From Deltaproteobacteria bacterium (GTDB lineage Bacteria > Myxococcota_A > UBA796 > UBA2385): 6,748 nt of DNA. The DNA is taken from contig RFKJ01000061.1 in the NCBI GenBank assembly GCA_003694325.1, positions 1 through 6,748 of the forward strand, written 5' to 3'. A program made the position numbers and the translations under genes. Below the pieces are notes generated by a model, which saw only the letters and a list, made by a program, of their open reading frames with translations, had not been told where the DNA came from and did no database searches. Shown one piece after another: positions 5,716 through 6,748 of this stretch. Position 1 is the stretch's first letter; every line of letters begins with the position of its first letter.

Positions 5716-6748
5716 TCAGTCGGTCGGCGGCTCCGGACGGGGCTCGGGAGCCGGCAGGGCGCTCCCCCGTCGGGGCAGGGGCCGGGCGCCCGGCTGGCCT
5801 TCGGAGGTCTCCCTGCGGGGGTCCCGGAGGATGAACACCGGGGTGGCATCCAGTCCCCTGCCCCCGGCCTCGGCCCGCCGGACCCAGATCCAGACCCGCA
5901 GCCCGTCCCGGATGTCGTAGGCGTGCAGATCGTAGAGCCGGTGGAACTCGTCGCTGTCGTACAGCTCCTGATCCCCCAGGAACTTCGGCAGCCGGGCACC
6001 CCGGCTGCTCGCGAACAGCACGTAGTCCGGGGCCCGGTCCAGGACGTAGGCGCCGTCCCCCTTTTCGTGGCCGGGCCGCCCCTGGCCCATGGTCTCCACC
6101 CGCCGATGGGCGATGTGGCGGTCGTTGAGTCCGAGCGTGTCGATGGTCCGCAGCCCGGATGCGTAGGGGATGCTGCCGGCGATGTTGGTCGCCAGCACGG
6201 CATCGGGAGGGGCGTGTTCGGCCAGCCAGCGGCCGACCTCGATGCCGTCGCGGGAGACCCCGGTGTCGATGTTGAGCTGGCTGCTGGTGGCCATCCACCA
6301 CAGGTTGACGACCAGGGCGAGGCCGGCACAGGCGACGCGCAGGCGCGGCCCGACCGGCAGGTGGCGGATGACGCTGGCCGCGGCCAGCGCGCCGATGGGC
6401 AGGTAGGCCGCGTAGAACCGGTAGCCCCAGAACACGTCCCCCCCCACCGCGACGACGTAGAGGGTGTGCAGCAGCAGCAGCAGGGCACCGACCGACAGCC
6501 CCGCCTCCACCGGCAGCCACAGCGCCGCCAGCGGCACGACGATCAGCGGCCAGACCACCTGGACGCACTGCCCGACGTAGACGAGCCCCCGGAGGAGCTG
6601 GTCCCCGGTCGCCCCCACCTTCACGTAGAAGGTGTTGGGCAGGAGCTGGCCGTAGTAGCCCAGGCGCCAGGAGAACCAGCTTCCGGCGACCAGCCCGAAT
6701 GCCGCAACGAGGGCCGCCAGCGTCCCCAGCCGCCCCTCCCGCCGGACC
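5716..6748 (-). CDS. GT-C membrane glycosyltransferase, AftB-like (5' end beyond window)
   Basis: The C-terminal 343 residues of a polytopic membrane protein are visible; the frame stays open to the right edge, so the start is outside. The GTG at 6624 is internal, because conserved sequence precedes it. About five hydrophobic segments are seen, followed by a soluble C-terminal domain and a Pro/Arg-rich tail. Diagnostic segments are RLGYYGQLLPNTFYVKVG (about 6613-6666), VGGDVFWGYRFYAAYLP downstream of it, LGLNDRHIAHR (about 6103-6135) and GHEKG (6058-6072). From memory these match GT-C enzymes related to mycobacterial arabinofuranosyltransferase AftB and Legionella LphB. Such enzymes transfer a sugar from a polyprenyl-phosphate donor to an envelope glycan on the outer face of the inner membrane. 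The catalytic N-terminal loop is not in view, and donor and acceptor are unknown. The gene lies 95 nt upstream of trpS on the same strand. Confidence 0.82.
   Translation of the reverse strand, partial: VRREGRLGTLAALVAAFGLVAGSWFSWRLGYYGQLLPNTFYVKVGATGDQLLRGLVYVGQCVQVVWPLIVVPLAALWLPVEAGLSVGALLLLLHTLYVVAVGGDVFWGYRFYAAYLPIGALAAASVIRHLPVGPRLRVACAGLALVVNLWWMATSSQLNIDTGVSRDGIEVGRWLAEHAPPDAVLATNIAGSIPYASGLRTIDTLGLNDRHIAHRRVETMGQGRPGHEKGDGAYVLDRAPDYVLFASSRGARLPKFLGDQELYDSDEFHRLYDLHAYDIRDGLRVWIWVRRAEAGGRGLDATPVFILRDPRRETSEGQPGARPLPRRGSALPAPEPRPEPPTD

Noticed and set aside
4763..5920. A 385-codon plus-strand open frame opposite trpS.
   Set aside because: It is antisense to a clear housekeeping gene and has no recognisable features.
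5621..6568. An upstream extension of the trpS frame that would make a 635-residue protein.
   Set aside because: The added part is an out-of-frame reading of the glycosyltransferase gene. The family N-terminus and a ribosome site put the trpS start at 5620.

Overview
The window is very GC-rich. It carries five protein genes in three transcription blocks, two of them cut by the window edges. The style is that of a large-genome, predatory or soil-type deltaproteobacterial lineage, most likely Myxococcota. The signs are lipoproteins ending their signal in PAC/TAC, a VWA lipoprotein with an SEHDLPL segment, long stacks of Ig/PKD-like repeats with acidic DxDGDxV motifs, and promoter elements of the sigma-54 type. 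The taxonomic call is an inference; Planctomycetota or another GC-rich phylum cannot be excluded from the sequence alone.

Left block (minus strand, 2875 down to 1): a YdcF/SanA-type DUF218 membrane protein (2264-2875) is followed 71 nt later by a large secreted lipoprotein (start 2192). The lipoprotein runs off the left edge after 730 codons and carries seven tandem Ig/PKD-like repeats of two classes, then the beginning of a different beta-rich module. Its frame has no stop between 2192 and position 3.

Centre: a 228-nt divergent intergenic region (2876-3103) separates this pair from a rightward VWA-domain lipoprotein (3104-4636). It holds two back-to-back near-consensus sigma-54 (-24/-12) elements, one facing each way. 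Between them is a perfect 8-bp-arm dyad placed almost equidistant from the two predicted start sites, where an activator would sit. This is the most interesting signal in the window. It would place the VWA lipoprotein, and perhaps the DUF218/Ig-repeat pair, under a shared enhancer-binding activator. The leftward promoter has a problem: it leaves almost no leader.

Right block (minus strand, 6748 down to 4661): the C-terminal 343 codons of a polytopic GT-C glycosyltransferase resembling AftB-like enzymes are followed, after 95 nt, by a complete tryptophanyl-tRNA synthetase gene (trpS). trpS ends tail-to-tail with the VWA gene, with 24 nt between the stops. A GC-rich hairpin there may act as a terminator. 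No tRNA, rRNA, CRISPR array, insertion sequence or phage gene was seen.
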